This document shows, in pieces, positions 49,732 to 58,491 of a DNA stretch of 64,000 bases (positions within the stretch are counted from its first letter, which is position 1; each line of letters opens with the position of its first letter). Where the stretch lies: positions 1 to 64,000 of the forward strand of contig CAYFOF010000002.1 of assembly GCA_964344655.1 (NCBI GenBank), written 5' to 3'. Under the pieces are notes generated by a model that saw nothing but the letters and a program-made list of their open reading frames with translations, did no database searches and was not told the DNA's origin. Made by a program: the position numbers and the translations under genes. Source of the DNA: JABJPM01 sp964344655. Its GTDB lineage: Archaea; Nanobdellota; Nanobdellia; SCGC-AAA011-G17; PNOQ01.

Positions 49732-50583
49732 ATGAAAAATACTCTGAAATCAATAATTCTTGCATCTCTGATAATAAGTGGTTGCGGACAGTCAACAATA
49801 ACACAACCCGAAGAACAAAAACCAATAGAAATACAAGAATTAACTTATGGAACTCCAGAAACATTAGAAACATTAACTTGGAATCTACAAACCTTTCCAA
49901 AAAATGAAAACACAATTCCATACTTAACACAAATAATAGGAAATTCAGAAATAGACATAATTGCTTTACAAGAAATACAATCTTCATTTACAACATTACT
50001 AGATAGTCTTCCACAATACGAAGGAATAAAAGCAAATTCTGCAGCGTACAATTATGATCTAGCATTCTTATATAATCCAGATGAAATAACAATCACAAAT
50101 ACTTACGAAATATTTGAAAATAATTGGTATGCTTTCCCTCGTCCACCATTAATAATTGAAATAGAATACAATTCAATCCCAATAACAATAATAAATAACC
50201 ATTTCAAATGCTGCGATGGAAGCGAAGATAGAAGAGATCAAGCAAGTACATTATTAGAAGAATACATTCAAGAAAATTTATCAGATAAAAGAGTAATAGT
50301 TTTAGGAGATTGGAATGATGACATAAAATTTTTCCAAAACTTTCTAGATTCTCCAGAACATTACAAATTCTCAGACTATGAAATTTCTCTAAACCAAAAC
50401 GATTGGTCCTACCCTACTTATCCCAGTCATATTGATCATATTTTAATAACAGATGAATTATTTAACAATGAAGTAGAAACTAAAACTCTAAAAATTGAAG
50501 ATTTACTAGAAAACGGATGGTCAGAATATCTATCAACAATTTCTGATCACAGACCTGTAGTTGCTAAATTTGATCTTCAATAA
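49732..50583 (+). CDS. Predicted lipoprotein of the endonuclease/exonuclease/phosphatase family
   Basis: 283 aa. The signal peptide ends in the lipobox ISGC (C18): 'MKNTLKSIILASLIISGCGQ'. The EEP fold motifs are 'LTWNLQTFP', 'IIALQEIQ', 'INNHFKCC', 'VLGDWND', 'SHIDHILI' and 'SDHRPV', covering the metal and catalytic residues (Glu, His, Asp-x-Asn, terminal Asp-His). Probably a surface-anchored DNase or phosphodiesterase that could supply nucleotides. LspA (31355) would process it. The 3' end overlaps the Fap7-like gene by 20 bp. Confidence 0.88.
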   Translation: MKNTLKSIILASLIISGCGQSTITQPEEQKPIEIQELTYGTPETLETLTWNLQTFPKNENTIPYLTQIIGNSEIDIIALQEIQSSFTTLLDSLPQYEGIKANSAAYNYDLAFLYNPDEITITNTYEIFENNWYAFPRPPLIIEIEYNSIPITIINNHFKCCDGSEDRRDQASTLLEEYIQENLSDKRVIVLGDWNDDIKFFQNFLDSPEHYKFSDYEISLNQNDWSYPTYPSHIDHILITDELFNNEVETKTLKIEDLLENGWSEYLSTISDHRPVVAKFDLQ

Positions 50584-51046
50584 ATTTTACTACATCTTTA
50601 ATTTTATATCCTTTACTAGTATTCAAAATAAATAAATGATGTTTTCTTTCTTTTGCTTCAATAACAATTGTATCAAAAATTTCAGCTTCAACATTATCTC
50701 TTATTTTTTTAGCATTATATTTTCTTTTTTTCAACCTATCTTTCAAAATATTAATATCGCAAGTTGTAACAATACATAAACCAACATATTTTTTAGGCAA
50801 ATAATGACTTAAGTGAGAATCAATAATTAAATTTTTACCTTCCTTGATCAAAGAAATAAGAAATTTATTTAATATTTGAACATCTATAATTTCACACTCA
50901 TTTTTTTCATCATAACCCGAAGATAATTTTTCTTCTTTTATCAATTTAGAAACATCAATGTAAGAATAACCTAAACTTTTACTCAACTTTTTACTCAAAG
51001 TAGTTTTTCCAGTACCAACAGAACCACTAACAACTATCACAGACAT
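50564..51046 (-). CDS. Adenylate kinase-like NTPase, Fap7/AK6 family
   Basis: 160 aa. P-loop 'GSVGTGKTT' (8-16), 'YIDVSKLIKEE' as the NMP-binding switch, and 'LIIDSHLSHYLP', the AK6/Fap7 signature. In archaea and eukaryotes Fap7 binds uS11 and works in late small-subunit maturation besides adenylate kinase activity. Divergent from the secreted protein gene upstream by a short spacer on the same strand. Confidence 0.92.
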   Translation of the reverse strand: MSVIVVSGSVGTGKTTLSKKLSKSLGYSYIDVSKLIKEEKLSSGYDEKNECEIIDVQILNKFLISLIKEGKNLIIDSHLSHYLPKKYVGLCIVTTCDINILKDRLKKRKYNAKKIRDNVEAEIFDTIVIEAKERKHHLFILNTSKGYKIKDVVKFIEDQI

Positions 51047-51069
51047 AAATTAAAAATAAAAAAAGAAGT

Positions 51070-52731
51070 TTAAAAAATTAACTCTTTCAAAAAGTTATAA
51101 ATTGTAAACCATATTGATTGTCCTGCAGATCTTTGTGGAGATCTAATATCTCTGGGGAAATCCTCTTGTAAAATTTTTACACCACAAATTCCTGTTCTAG
51201 AATCGCAAACCGGTTTTTCAACATTACAACCACATCTAGAACAATCTCTAACTAACTCATTATTTTTATTACAAAACCATGGTTTACCATAATCAAAACT
51301 ATTAGAACAAGTGTTAGTTGGTGTACCATCTAAACAAGTAGGAACAAGTTCAATACACTCTCCGAAATCACAAATAAAACCAGCACTACAATCTGCTTGC
51401 TCGCCATCACAATCATTTACACAATTTGAACATGTTTCTCCGCCAGCAACATCACAAAACCCATCATTATTACAAGGATTTGAAGGAACTATCGGAACTC
51501 TTTCAGACCAAACTTTGTACGTATAAGAACTTGTTTTGTGTGTCCAAATAACTGGAATATAATCAGAACCCAAATTAACATTCATAAGTGAATTAGTGTT
51601 AAAATCTCTCCCAACATCCCAACTTAAATAATTCTGATTTGGATTATGAGCCCAATTCCACCCACTTACAGAATCCCATTTATTGTAATATATTTCATTA
51701 GTCCCAGCTGAAGAAGTATGACTATCAATATCTCCACCAATAGCATAGAATACATAAACATCATCTCCATGGCTAGTTAATGTTGGAGTAAAATACCAAG
51801 AACTTCCTCCACCACTATAACCATTAATTAAATCATTATAATTCCAGCTTGCTCCAGGCACACTTAAATCTAACCATGCATGTTTTACATTATCAATATC
51901 ACAAGACCAAGCTACATGTAAAATATCCCCTGCAACAACCGCTGAATATTCTCTAGTCCTATCACTTGAAGTACTCACAACACACCCAAAATCTCCATAT
52001 CTCCAAGCTGCAGAATTACTTCTTTGCTCAAAACTACTAGTGCCGGGATTCCAAATAAAATATTCAATTTTTGCCTGTCCAACATTTCTGTCATTAGTAT
52101 CATGAACAACAACAATTGGATTTCCTTGATATTGAGTAGATCCAATTCTTACAACAGAATCAGTTTGATGAACATAACTCCATCCAGCATCAACCGGATT
52201 TAAATTTTTATCATATCTTCTATAAAGAACATTATCATTACTTGACTCATCTCTAATAAATGCCCAAACATAATTATCAGTAACTTGTATATTTGATCTT
52301 CTTTTATTTCCATCTACTGGGAAAAGTTGAATAGGTGTTCCAATATCCCCAACACTTGTTCCAGGATAATCAACTTTATTTATAAAAATTCCACCATTGC
52401 CTTCATCAGCATAATACGTAGGATAAATATAATACAACCCATCTGAATCACCATCAAAGGAAACGTGTTGATCTAACATCACACTGCTAGATCCATGAAC
52501 ATCAAATCCACCATTCCAAGATAATCCTCCATCCATAGAATAGTACCAATTTTCATCATCACCCGCAACTATGGCCCACAAATTCTCATTATCACTTTCA
52601 TCCATAAATACTTTCCATCTAGGATAAGCTAAAGTACTCCTTTCAGTAGCACTTCCTGGAAATTCAACAACAGCACTAACGCTAGAAACCAATAAAACCA
52701 ACATAATTAAAAATATTATTCCTCTTTTCAT
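51070..52731 (-). CDS. Large secreted BNR-like protein with Cys-rich C-terminal motif
   Basis: 553 aa. Signal peptide 'KRGIIFLIMLVLLVSSVSA'. Residues 30-400 contain BNR/propeller-like repeats ('WYYSMDGGLSWNGG', many W/Y-rich strands). The C-terminus has a disulfide-rich part beginning 'CNNDGFCDVAGGETCSNC', a motif frequent in secreted proteins of DPANN archaea, then two further Cys clusters. A hydrophobic end ('SIWFTIYNFLKELIF') could anchor it. It may bind surface glycans on a partner cell; no sialidase active site is readable. Confidence 0.75.
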   Translation of the reverse strand: MKRGIIFLIMLVLLVSSVSAVVEFPGSATERSTLAYPRWKVFMDESDNENLWAIVAGDDENWYYSMDGGLSWNGGFDVHGSSSVMLDQHVSFDGDSDGLYYIYPTYYADEGNGGIFINKVDYPGTSVGDIGTPIQLFPVDGNKRRSNIQVTDNYVWAFIRDESSNDNVLYRRYDKNLNPVDAGWSYVHQTDSVVRIGSTQYQGNPIVVVHDTNDRNVGQAKIEYFIWNPGTSSFEQRSNSAAWRYGDFGCVVSTSSDRTREYSAVVAGDILHVAWSCDIDNVKHAWLDLSVPGASWNYNDLINGYSGGGSSWYFTPTLTSHGDDVYVFYAIGGDIDSHTSSAGTNEIYYNKWDSVSGWNWAHNPNQNYLSWDVGRDFNTNSLMNVNLGSDYIPVIWTHKTSSYTYKVWSERVPIVPSNPCNNDGFCDVAGGETCSNCVNDCDGEQADCSAGFICDFGECIELVPTCLDGTPTNTCSNSFDYGKPWFCNKNNELVRDCSRCGCNVEKPVCDSRTGICGVKILQEDFPRDIRSPQRSAGQSIWFTIYNFLKELIF

Positions 52732-52810
52732 AAAACTCTACAAGAAAGCTAATATTTAAATTTACCTTTTTCTAATAAAATTTTTAAATGGTAAAAAATA
52801 ATTATAAACT

Positions 52811-54433
52811 ATGAATTCAATTTGGATATTAATATTAGTTCTTATCTGGATGTTTTTTGGATATAGGTTTTATAGTAAATATTTAGAAAAACAAGTAAAT
52901 CCAAATGATAAAATAAAAACTCCTGCAACAATATATAAAGACAATATTGATTATTCTCCAGCAAAAAAACCATTTTTAATGGGACATCATTTTGCATCAA
53001 TCGCTGGAGCAGGACCCATTATTGGACCAGTATTGGCAGTAAGTTATTTTGGATGGCTGCCCGTAGTTTTATGGATTTCTCTAGGTTCTGTATTGATTGG
53101 TGCCATGCATGATTACGTAGCTTTAATTGCTTCAGTAAGATATAAAGCAAAAAATATTTCAAATATAGCTAAAGATTTCCTCAACACAAAATCAGGATAT
53201 ATATTTGGAGTAATGATATGGTTAACATTAGTTTTAGTAATAACTGTTTTTTCCGTATCTGCCGCAGATAGTTTAGTTCAAAAGCCAGATTTAGTTATTC
53301 CTATCGCTGGAATAACTCTAATTTCAATAGTTTTGGGAATCGGCGTAACAAAATATAATTGGAATTACAAAATTTCAAGTATAATCTCTTTAATTTTTGT
53401 ATTCCTTCTTGTTTGGCTAGGAAATACATTCCCATTATCTTTTCCAACGTCAGATCCTGTTTTATTAAAAAACATATGGGTAACAATAATAATCTTATAT
53501 GCTGGATTAGCTTCTGTATTGCCTGTATGGTTTTTACTCAGACCAAGAGATTTTCTAAGTGCATTACAAATGTCTTTAATATTATTTTTAGGACTACTTG
53601 CAGTAATAATCACAAGACCAATAATTTCAGCTCCATCTTATTCAAATTCTGGAATCTTCCCATTATGGCCAATATTATTTATTACTGTGGCATGTGGAGC
53701 AATATCAGGATTTCATGGTCTTGTTGCATCAGGAACAACAAGTAAACAATTATCAAAAGAATCCCACGCAAGATCAATCGGATATGGATCTATGTTATTA
53801 GAAGGGATTTTAGCGATATTAGTAACAATAATAGTAATATCTGGAGTAAAATGGGGTGCCCAGGCGGGTGAATTTTCTAATCTACTTGAGAAGGGATGGA
53901 TAGTTTTATTTTCAACAGGATACGGAAACATAGTAGGATCAATGAATATACCCCTAATAACGGGAAGCATCGCAGCATTATTCGGTGCTTTCATGGTAAA
54001 TCAATTTATTTTAACAACAGTAGATAGTTCATCAAGGATTGGGAGATTTTTAATTTCTGAAAATCTAATACCAAAACTAAAAAACAGATATGTTGCAACA
54101 TTAATAACAATAATTCCTGCTTGGATAATTGGGATAACAAATTCATATGAATCTCTTTGGAGACTATTTGGATCATCAAATCAACTAATCGCTTCTATAT
54201 CTATGATAGCAATATCATCCTTTTTCTTAACAAAAAAGAAAAATATAAAATTCATAATAATTCCTGCATTATTTGTGTTAATTACAACACTAGCAGCATT
54301 AATGTATTTAACATTTTCAACAAACGGATATTTTGCACAAAATAATTTCACATTAGTTATAATCTCTTTACTAATGTTCATTCTTGGATTAATAGTAACC
54401 GTAGATGGTTTTAAAAAATTAAGAAAAATTTAA
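52811..54433 (+). CDS. cstA: CstA-family peptide/pyruvate transporter
   Basis: 540 aa polytopic protein with about 15 membrane segments. 'PAKKPFLMGHHFASIAGAGP' followed by IIGPVLA, 'GAMHDYVALIASVRYKAKN' and 'ISGFHGLVASGTTSKQL' are the CstA signatures. CstA imports peptides or pyruvate during carbon starvation. Uptake would suit an organism with few biosynthetic genes. The end overlaps the convergent UMP kinase gene by 4 bp. Confidence 0.95.
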   Translation: MNSIWILILVLIWMFFGYRFYSKYLEKQVNPNDKIKTPATIYKDNIDYSPAKKPFLMGHHFASIAGAGPIIGPVLAVSYFGWLPVVLWISLGSVLIGAMHDYVALIASVRYKAKNISNIAKDFLNTKSGYIFGVMIWLTLVLVITVFSVSAADSLVQKPDLVIPIAGITLISIVLGIGVTKYNWNYKISSIISLIFVFLLVWLGNTFPLSFPTSDPVLLKNIWVTIIILYAGLASVLPVWFLLRPRDFLSALQMSLILFLGLLAVIITRPIISAPSYSNSGIFPLWPILFITVACGAISGFHGLVASGTTSKQLSKESHARSIGYGSMLLEGILAILVTIIVISGVKWGAQAGEFSNLLEKGWIVLFSTGYGNIVGSMNIPLITGSIAALFGAFMVNQFILTTVDSSSRIGRFLISENLIPKLKNRYVATLITIIPAWIIGITNSYESLWRLFGSSNQLIASISMIAISSFFLTKKKNIKFIIIPALFVLITTLAALMYLTFSTNGYFAQNNFTLVIISLLMFILGLIVTVDGFKKLRKI

Positions 54434-55107
54434 CTAATCACAGTCCCGAAAAATTTCTTGCCATTTAACAACTTATTCAAATTTCTCAAATCATTAGAAA
54501 CAATATACGTTTTAATTTTACTTCTATTAATTATTTTTGCAGCACTTTGATCTAAAACAAAGTGTTGTCCAGCTTTAAACTTAATTTTATTAATTCTAGT
54601 CATAAAATCTTTAAAAGAAATATCAGGAATAAACTTAGCATTTTTGTTTGTTTTTGGATTTTTATCATACAATCCATCAACGTTAGTCATGTTAATCAAG
54701 TAATCAGCTTTAATCAACTCAGCAACCTCGGCCGCATTTCCATCACTAGTCATATTTTTTTGCATTCCTAATGCTCCACAAATAACTAAATTTCTTTTTC
54801 TCAAAAATTTCCTAACATCTAACAATTTTTCAGGAATTTCATCTTTAATATCAAAAACCCCAGAAACCAACCTAGCATTTAATCTAGTAGAAGCAATTCC
54901 AACAATACTTAACAAATCTTCTTTAGAACTAATTCTTTTCAATCCTTCAATATATTTTCTTGCTGTACTCCCTCCTCCAGTAACTATAACAACTTTATTT
55001 TTTTTAGAAAACTTCTTAATAAATTTAGAGAATTTTTTCAAATATTCATAATCAACCTTATCAGGAACAATAATAGAGCCGCCTAATGAAATCACAACTT
55101 TTTTCAT
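54430..55107 (-). CDS. pyrH: UMP kinase, archaeal type
   Basis: 225 aa amino-acid-kinase fold. 'VVISLGGSIIVPD', 'VIVTGGGSTARKYIE', 'TSDGNAAEVAELIKADYLIN', 'TNVDGLYDKNPKTN' and 'FVLDQSAAKI' are PyrH motifs. It converts UMP to UDP. Close to the dCMP deaminase, ThyX and Tmk genes. Confidence 0.94.
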   Translation of the reverse strand: MKKVVISLGGSIIVPDKVDYEYLKKFSKFIKKFSKKNKVVIVTGGGSTARKYIEGLKRISSKEDLLSIVGIASTRLNARLVSGVFDIKDEIPEKLLDVRKFLRKRNLVICGALGMQKNMTSDGNAAEVAELIKADYLINMTNVDGLYDKNPKTNKNAKFIPDISFKDFMTRINKIKFKAGQHFVLDQSAAKIINRSKIKTYIVSNDLRNLNKLLNGKKFFGTVIS

Positions 55108-55170
55108 ATTAACAAAAATAATCTAAAGAATATATAAATGTTTTTAATACAAAGTTATTTCCCTCAAAAC

Positions 55171-56181
55171 ATGATAATAGGAATAACAGGATATTATGCA
55201 TCTGGAAAAGACGAAGTTGCAGATTATCTAATAAAAAGAAGTTTTATTCATCATTCTCTTTCTGACGAAATAAGAATAGAACTCAAAAAAAGAAAGAAAA
55301 AAATAACTAGAGAAAATTTAATCAATTTGGGGAATGAATTAAGAAAAGAACATGGCCCGGATATTTTAGCAAAAAGAGTTATAAAAAAATTAGACAATTC
55401 GAGGCATCAAATAATAACTTCTATCAGAAATCCACATGCATTAGAATCATTAAGAAATTTGGATAATTTCATATTAATTTCTGTCAATTCACCAATAAAT
55501 CAAAGATTTGAAAGAATAAAAAAGAGAAAGAGAGAAGGAGATCCAAAAACAATTGAAGAACTTAGAGAGAAAGAAAAAATAGAAGAGTCAAATATAAGCA
55601 CAAATCAACAGCTTCACATAGTCACAAAAAAAGCAGATATAGTAATAAACAACAATGGAACATTAGAAGATTTACATAAAAAAATAGACAAATTTTTAGA
55701 AGATTGGTGGCCAAAATTAATCCCAAAAAAACCAACATGGGATGAATATTTTTTCGAAATATCAAAAACCGTTTCTACAAGATCAAACTGCATGAAAAGA
55801 AAAGTTGGTTCAATAATAGTTAGAAACAAAAGAATTATTTCTACAGGATATAATGGAAGCCCAAAAGGAACAAAAAATTGTGATGAAGGCGGATGTAAAC
55901 GTTGTAATTCATTCAGTTTAACCGGCCAAGGATTTGCAGAAGAATGTATATGTTCTCACGCTGAAGAAAATGCAATAATTCAAGCAGCATACCATGGAAT
56001 TTCTGTAAAGAATGCAACATTATACACGACATTAACTCCTTGCACTTTTTGTGCAAAATTAATAATAAATGGCGGGATAAAAGAGGTTGTATGCAACCAA
56101 AAAAACTACGTGGATAAAGGCGCTTCAGATTTAATGAAAAAAGCCGGAGTAAAGATAAAATATATAACTACTACCAAATAA
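55171..56181 (+). CDS. Kinase-deoxycytidylate deaminase fusion
   Basis: 336 aa, two domains. Residues 1-180: a P-loop kinase fold ('GITGYYASGKDEVADYL') similar to dephospho-CoA/dNMP kinases. Residues 185-336: dCMP deaminase with 'CICSHAEENAIIQAA' (zinc His, catalytic Glu) and 'TLTPCTFCAKLIINGGI' (zinc Cys pair). This layout resembles yeast Dcd1 with its N-terminal P-loop. It gives dUMP for ThyX. ATG 55171 is used because the TATA box lies at 55130-55137, making ATG 55138 untranscribed. Confidence 0.85.
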   Translation: MIIGITGYYASGKDEVADYLIKRSFIHHSLSDEIRIELKKRKKKITRENLINLGNELRKEHGPDILAKRVIKKLDNSRHQIITSIRNPHALESLRNLDNFILISVNSPINQRFERIKKRKREGDPKTIEELREKEKIEESNISTNQQLHIVTKKADIVINNNGTLEDLHKKIDKFLEDWWPKLIPKKPTWDEYFFEISKTVSTRSNCMKRKVGSIIVRNKRIISTGYNGSPKGTKNCDEGGCKRCNSFSLTGQGFAEECICSHAEENAIIQAAYHGISVKNATLYTTLTPCTFCAKLIINGGIKEVVCNQKNYVDKGASDLMKKAGVKIKYITTTK

Positions 56182-56231
56182 CAACAATAGAAAGATTTAT
56201 AAACTATTTTTAAGGGATTTATATTAGAAAA

Positions 56232-56897
56232 ATGATAAAAACAGCTACTAAAAGAAATACAAAAAGAAAGAGAATTTTAAGAAAAGCAGCAATATCTGCA
56301 TTATCTTTAGTAGCTTTAGCTACACTTCCCCATATGCAATTAAGAGAACAAAAAATTCCTTATCCCAAAATAGTTTGGGTAAATGAACCAGAACAACCAA
56401 AAGAAACATTAGAATTACACCCAAACTTAAGACAATACGAACAATTAATTGTAGAGAACGCAGAAAAATATGGTTTTGAACCAGAATATATCGCTAAAAT
56501 TATATGGCAAGAATCAAGAGGAATTCCAGATGCAGTTTCTAGAGCAGGAGCTATGGGATTAATGCAATTAATGCCTGAAAATGTAAAAAGATACAACGTA
56601 TCAGATCCACGGGATCCAGCAGAAAATATAGGAGCGGGATGCGAACATTTAAGATGGTTAACGAATAAATTTGGTGGAAACTTAGAACAAGGTTTAGCAG
56701 CATATAATGCTGGACAAAGACATGTTGTTAGAGCATTAAAACCAAAATCTGGAGAAGTAGAAAAAATACCATTATATGGTGGAGCATTAACACAATATAA
56801 ATATCATGATTTTGAATTAAGAACAGATAGATTACCAAATGAAACAAGAAATTATCTTGATAAAATAATGGGAGATAATGATGAAACCAATAACTAA
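56232..56897 (+). CDS. Lytic transglycosylase (SLT, GH23)
   Basis: 221 aa. A basic N-terminus and signal anchor ('AAISALSLVALATLP'), then an SLT domain: catalytic E94 in 'IIWQESRGIPDAVS', 'GAMGLMQLMPENV', and 'LAAYNAGQRHVVRAL'. It cleaves the GlcNAc-MurNAc bond of peptidoglycan, a polymer archaea do not make, so the target is probably bacterial wall. It overlaps the small membrane protein gene by 17-20 nt. No conjugation or phage genes are near, so this is a chromosomal, possibly transferred, gene. Confidence 0.92.
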   Translation: MIKTATKRNTKRKRILRKAAISALSLVALATLPHMQLREQKIPYPKIVWVNEPEQPKETLELHPNLRQYEQLIVENAEKYGFEPEYIAKIIWQESRGIPDAVSRAGAMGLMQLMPENVKRYNVSDPRDPAENIGAGCEHLRWLTNKFGGNLEQGLAAYNAGQRHVVRALKPKSGEVEKIPLYGGALTQYKYHDFELRTDRLPNETRNYLDKIMGDNDETNN

Positions 56898-57234
56898 AGG
56901 AATACTAACTACATTAGGAATTGCATACTTGGCAGGGACAATTGTAAAAAATGTAGAATTATACAAAGAAAAAATAAACCCTTTAGAACAAGAATTCAGA
57001 CAAATCTGTGAAGAAGTTATTGAACAACATGGAATTCCCATACCAAAAAGAGTTTTAGAATCAGAAAACGGACCATTAACAGATATAGTAAACCAAAGAA
57101 AACAATTTGTTGAACAGTATGGTGCGAAAGATGGATTTTTATTATTCGAAGAATCTTCTTGGAAATTAAGACCATACGGACCAGAAATAATTAATGGAAT
57201 TTATTTATGGCACCCATTTCATAAAATAGATTAA
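56881..57234 (+). CDS. Small membrane-anchored protein overlapping the transglycosylase
   Basis: 117 aa from ATG 56881 (another ATG directly before, 56878). An N-terminal membrane segment ('GILTTLGIAYLAGTIVKNVE') and a polar domain of about 85 residues ending in 'GIYLWHPFHKID'. It starts inside the transglycosylase gene, so the two are coupled and probably face the same compartment. No family recognised; it may control, anchor or assist the transglycosylase. Confidence 0.6.
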   Translation: MKPITKGILTTLGIAYLAGTIVKNVELYKEKINPLEQEFRQICEEVIEQHGIPIPKRVLESENGPLTDIVNQRKQFVEQYGAKDGFLLFEESSWKLRPYGPEIINGIYLWHPFHKID

Positions 57235-57509
57235 TCATCAACAGTAAATAATCTACTATCATGAACATCAAAAACATTACTTCTTGCACCAGCATCTAAC
57301 CAACCATGTGCATAATTTAGAGCCGCAAATGCATTCACAAAATCTTTTTTCTCATAAAAATGTTTTGCATCACTAATATATCTAGAAATCATATCAATAA
57401 AATCATCAAAATATTCAACATTTGTACCTTTATTCTCTTTTGCTAAATTAAAAGCTTCTTCAGTAACAGAAAAGTATTTCTTTAGTTTTTCTTCGGTTAT
57501 ATTATTCAT
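57231..57509 (-). CDS. DUF357 family protein
   Basis: 92 aa helical protein. 'FIDMISRYISDAKHFYEKKD' and 'AFAALNYAHGWLDAGARS' are the DUF357 signature, an archaeal family of unknown function with a helical-hairpin fold. Start ATG 57507-57509 is preferred over a TTG seven codons upstream. Tail-to-tail overlap of 4 bp with the previous gene. Confidence 0.85.
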   Translation of the reverse strand: MNNITEEKLKKYFSVTEEAFNLAKENKGTNVEYFDDFIDMISRYISDAKHFYEKKDFVNAFAALNYAHGWLDAGARSNVFDVHDSRLFTVDD

Positions 57510-57599
57510 AATTATAAAACATTTAATCAATTTATAAACCTAATCATTTCTACTTAAATTAATAAATTTTATAAATCAATTATGATTCACAAAAATAAT

Positions 57600-57956
57600 A
57601 TGGGAAGATCAAAATCACAATTATATCATGATTATCGAAGAGTATTTTTAAAAGATTCAGAATCAAGAACAATAGCAGATGTATTACAAGACTTAATAAG
57701 CACAGAAATAAGAACTATGACCCCAGAAGACATTTCTTTTATTCATAAAACGAAAAAAAATATTCATGATAATACTCCAGAACAAATATATTCCCAAAAG
57801 CCAGTGGCTATTTATAAAGACGGGACATGTTTTGGTTTAACCAGAAATCAACCCCCCATATGGAATGCAGAAAATGAAATCTATGAGCTATTTCTACACA
57901 GAAACGGCGAAACAACTGGCTATCATGTCGATTTAATCAGAAGTTTAAAATTATAA
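57600..57956 (+). CDS. Hypothetical protein, 118 aa
   Basis: Not recognised. Soluble and basic at its start ('GRSKSQLYHDYRRVF'), with a beta-rich end ('IYELFLHRNGETTGYHVDL'). A TTTTATAAAT box at 57567-57576 lies 24 nt before ATG 57600, which selects it over ATG 57582. Independent small transcript between DUF357 and the cold-shock gene. Confidence 0.5.
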   Translation: MGRSKSQLYHDYRRVFLKDSESRTIADVLQDLISTEIRTMTPEDISFIHKTKKNIHDNTPEQIYSQKPVAIYKDGTCFGLTRNQPPIWNAENEIYELFLHRNGETTGYHVDLIRSLKL

Positions 57957-57972
57957 AAAAATAAAGAAGAAA

Positions 57973-58326
57973 TTATTCTTCTTTTTCTTCCTCAGCTGGT
58001 TCTTCGGAAGTTTCTTCTTCCTCAGCAGCAGGCTCTTCTTCAGTAGGAGCATCTTCTTCTCCACCAAATTCTTCTACTTTAGTTTCAGCAACTTCTTCGT
58101 TTGCTTCTTCTAAATCAGTTCTTTCACTGCCTTTTTGAAGTAATTGTACATTCAAAGCCTGTTTTCCTTTTTCTGTTTCAGTTGGCTCAAATGAAACTTG
58201 ATCATTTTCTCTCAAAAATACTCTTTTGTCTAGAGCTGTATGATGTAAAAAATAATCTTCTCCGTCTTCGCCTTTTACGAATCCGTATCCCTTTCTTATG
58301 TTATACCATTTTACTGTTCCTTCCAT
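57973..58326 (-). CDS. Cold-shock-domain protein with acidic tail
   Basis: 117 aa. The OB-fold cold-shock domain spans about 1-65 with RNP1 'KGYGFVKG' and RNP2 'DYFLHH', which bind single-stranded nucleic acid. Residues 70-117 are a Glu-rich tail (repeats of EEEPAEEE), like that of eS6 at 8515. An AGGAGG at 58332-58337, 5 nt before ATG, is among the best ribosome sites of the window. Cold-shock proteins are bacterial-type and patchy in archaea, suggesting transfer. Confidence 0.93.
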   Translation of the reverse strand: MEGTVKWYNIRKGYGFVKGEDGEDYFLHHTALDKRVFLRENDQVSFEPTETEKGKQALNVQLLQKGSERTDLEEANEEVAETKVEEFGGEEDAPTEEEPAAEEEETSEEPAEEEKEE

Positions 58327-58491
58327 TTTTTCCTCCTAATACAATATCTGAAAGATTTAACTTCGGTATTGTTATGATTTTTTAACATTTAATCTATTTA
58401 TAAATGTTTGGATGGACAACTACTGAAAATGCAAACTATATTTTTTCTTAGATAAATGATTATAAAGAAATGCATAATAAAAAACCTAAAG

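Noticed and set aside
53359..53745. 128-aa plus-strand frame inside cstA
   Set aside because: Shifted-frame shadow of the CstA membrane segments.
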